From JBBRFH01 sp038224615 (GTDB taxonomy: Bacteria; Planctomycetota; Phycisphaerae; Tepidisphaerales; Tepidisphaeraceae), in the NCBI GenBank assembly GCA_038224615.1, contig JBBRFH010000225.1:1-5834 (forward strand): a stretch of DNA of 5,834 bases, in the 5' to 3' direction. The notes under the pieces were generated by a model, which worked only from the letters and a program-made list of their open reading frames with translations, had not been told where the DNA came from and ran no database searches. Shown piece after piece: positions 5,241 to 5,834 of this stretch. Numbering within the stretch: the first letter of the stretch is position 1; each line of letters begins with the position of its first letter. Both the position numbers and the translations under genes were made by a program.

Positions 5241-5305
5241 GGGCACGCTATTGCGTCCCGTTGGAGTGCATGTCGATTGACCAACGCCGGCACTATTGCG
5301 TGCCG
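5241..5305. repeat. Head-to-head pair of GGCACGC/GCGTGCC palindromes
   Basis: The left unit (5241-5259) is GGG-C-ACGC, TATT, GCGTCCC, a 7-bp stem with one bulged C. The right unit (5288-5305) is CGGCAC, TATTGC, GTGCCG, a perfect 6-bp stem. Between them CGTTGG (5259-5264) and CCAACG (5281-5286) form a further inverted pair around 16 bases. The units are therefore in opposite orientation and the whole can fold as one larger structure. This matches the layout of BIME-type repeats and differs in sequence from the family at 508-569. Confidence 0.65.
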
Positions 5306-5319
5306 CGAACGCAAACGAT

Positions 5320-5336
5320 GGCACGCATGGCGTGCC
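5320..5336. repeat. Third palindrome of the GGCACGC/GCGTGCC family
   Basis: GGCACGC (5320-5326), ATG, GCGTGCC (5330-5336) is a perfect 7-bp inverted repeat with a 3-base loop. It shares the arm sequence of the pair at 5241-5305 and lies 60 bases beyond the stop codon of the convergent DUF3565 gene. Confidence 0.7.
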
Positions 5337-5396
5337 GTATGAACTCTCATCAATGTAGACAGCGTGTGAGCGCCGGAGTCTCCGCCCGCGACGCTA

Positions 5397-5696
5397 CTAT
5401 GGCGCTGCCTCGATGACAGGCTCTCCGGCGTCGCACCTGAGACAATTCAGCGTCATGCCGAGGTGACTTGCTCGTCCCTGCTCGGTCAGCACCCAAGGCC
5501 GGCTGATCAGGGGCGGGTCGTGGCGGACGTGTTGATGGTGGCCGCAGTCGAGTTTGGCGCGCCAGTGGCTTTCTTCGTCGAGGTCGAAGCTGACGATACG
5601 GCGAAGGATGGCGTTGCTTCCTGATTCGAGTGAGAGGTCGAGCAGATGGCGGCGTTGCCGCGCCAGCCGGTCACGCGGCGGGCTATGTGCTGACAT
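5397..5696 (-). CDS. DUF3565 family protein, probable small metal-binding protein
   Basis: The protein is 99 residues from the ATG at 5696-5694. Residues 32-89 read 'RRIVSFDLDEESHW', 'LDCGHHQHVRHDPP', 'RPWVLTEQGRASHLG' and 'LNCLRCD'. I recognise this as the DUF3565 pattern, which keeps CGHxQHxRHxPP, RPWVLTExGR and a terminal CxxC. Cys51, His53, His56, His59, Cys85 and Cys88 could bind zinc; that is inference from spacing. The function of the family is unknown to me. The first 30 residues, rich in Arg, are less conserved. The ATG overlaps the stop of the upstream gene by 14 bases, which suggests translational coupling and supports this start over the ATG at 5768, whose extra 24 codons lie over the upstream gene in another frame. 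No strong ribosome site is present. Confidence 0.75.
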   Translation of the reverse strand: MSAHSPPRDRLARQRRHLLDLSLESGSNAILRRIVSFDLDEESHWRAKLDCGHHQHVRHDPPLISRPWVLTEQGRASHLGMTLNCLRCDAGEPVIEAAP

Positions 5697-5834
5697 CTTC
5701 GTCTTCGCGCATCTGCCCGGCGTCGCAGCGCAGGGCGCGCAGAGTGTAGCGTTCGCGGTTGATCTCATCGGCCGTGCGGAATCCGAAGCGGCGGAGTATC
5801 GGCAAAGGCGGGCACCAGCCTTGTAGCGCGTGCT
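5683..5834 (-). CDS. 3' end of a gene with a YgaP/DUF2892-like C-terminal tail (partial)
   Basis: The minus strand, entering at the right edge, reads 'HALQGWCPPLPILRRFGFRT', then ADEINRERYTLRALRCDAGQMREDEDVST and stops at 5685-5683. The 'LQGWCPPLPxLRxLGxRT' segment followed by 'EIxxERxxLxALR' looks to me like the end of small inner-membrane proteins of the YgaP/DUF2892 kind, where a Trp-Cys-Pro turn follows the last membrane helix. The membrane helices themselves would lie outside the window. Its stop overlaps the start of the DUF3565 gene by 14 bases, so the two are probably one operon. That this frame is coding is more certain than the family name. Confidence 0.55.
   Translation of the reverse strand, partial: HALQGWCPPLPILRRFGFRTADEINRERYTLRALRCDAGQMREDEDVST

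Larger units (their letters stand above)
5092..5396. other. Convergent intergenic region with terminator-like hairpin and palindrome cluster
   Basis: No supportable gene lies between the dnaB stop and the stop of the minus-strand DUF3565 gene. Open frames here are products of palindromic DNA. The region holds a GC hairpin, the second copy of a 19-base repeat, and three related palindromes, all listed separately. An 11-base palindrome CGGAG-T-CTCCG is also present at 5374-5384. Confidence 0.6.

Noticed and set aside
5241..5336. CRISPR array
   Set aside because: There are only three imperfect palindromes with unequal spacing and mixed orientation and no uniform spacers.
5057..5353. Minus-strand open frames downstream of dnaB
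   Set aside because: They consist of translated palindromes and overlap the dnaB 3' end; there is no ribosome site or family match.

Overview
This is a GC-rich bacterial window, probably from the Planctomycetota and perhaps the class Phycisphaerae. The assignment is inference. It rests on the style of the PdxJ N-terminus, an integrase fragment resembling the tyrosine recombinases common in that phylum, and palindromic repeats that read as peptides such as STGVSPV or DTGSKPV in spurious frames. No rRNA or taxonomic marker is present to confirm it.

Left part (1-1345, all genes on the minus strand): the first 18 codons of pdxJ (vitamin B6 synthesis) run off the left edge. Upstream of pdxJ lies a truncated, frameshifted 5' fragment of pdxH, the oxidase that acts after PdxJ. 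Next comes a complete SGNH/GDSL hydrolase gene. It is flanked on both sides by copies of one palindromic repeat family, including a nearly perfect 26-bp head-to-head pair at 508-569.

Middle (1345-2667): about 270 bases without a recognisable gene are followed by a decayed tyrosine-recombinase 3' end. It keeps the catalytic Arg and Tyr region and a tail that, after one frameshift, reads into the 3' end of a minus-strand tRNA-Tyr(GTA). This looks like the scar of an element integrated at the tRNA gene. The tRNA has a plausible promoter. The gap between it and dnaB holds four successive potential hairpins.

Right part (2668-5834): the centrepiece is dnaB, the replicative helicase. It is interrupted exactly between GK and T of its Walker A motif by a 350-residue in-frame intein. 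The intein starts with Ala and carries the Trp/Cys/Thr signature of class 3 inteins. It also retains a complete-looking LAGLIDADG homing endonuclease. Beyond dnaB are a possible terminator, a cluster of GGCACGC/GCGTGCC palindromes, and a minus-strand pair with overlapping ends: a DUF3565-type protein and the 3' end of an upstream gene with a YgaP/DUF2892-like tail.

The most notable signals are the P-loop class 3 intein, which ties helicase activity to protein splicing; the integrase/tRNA-Tyr scar; the broken pdxH beside pdxJ; and two families of paired palindromes.
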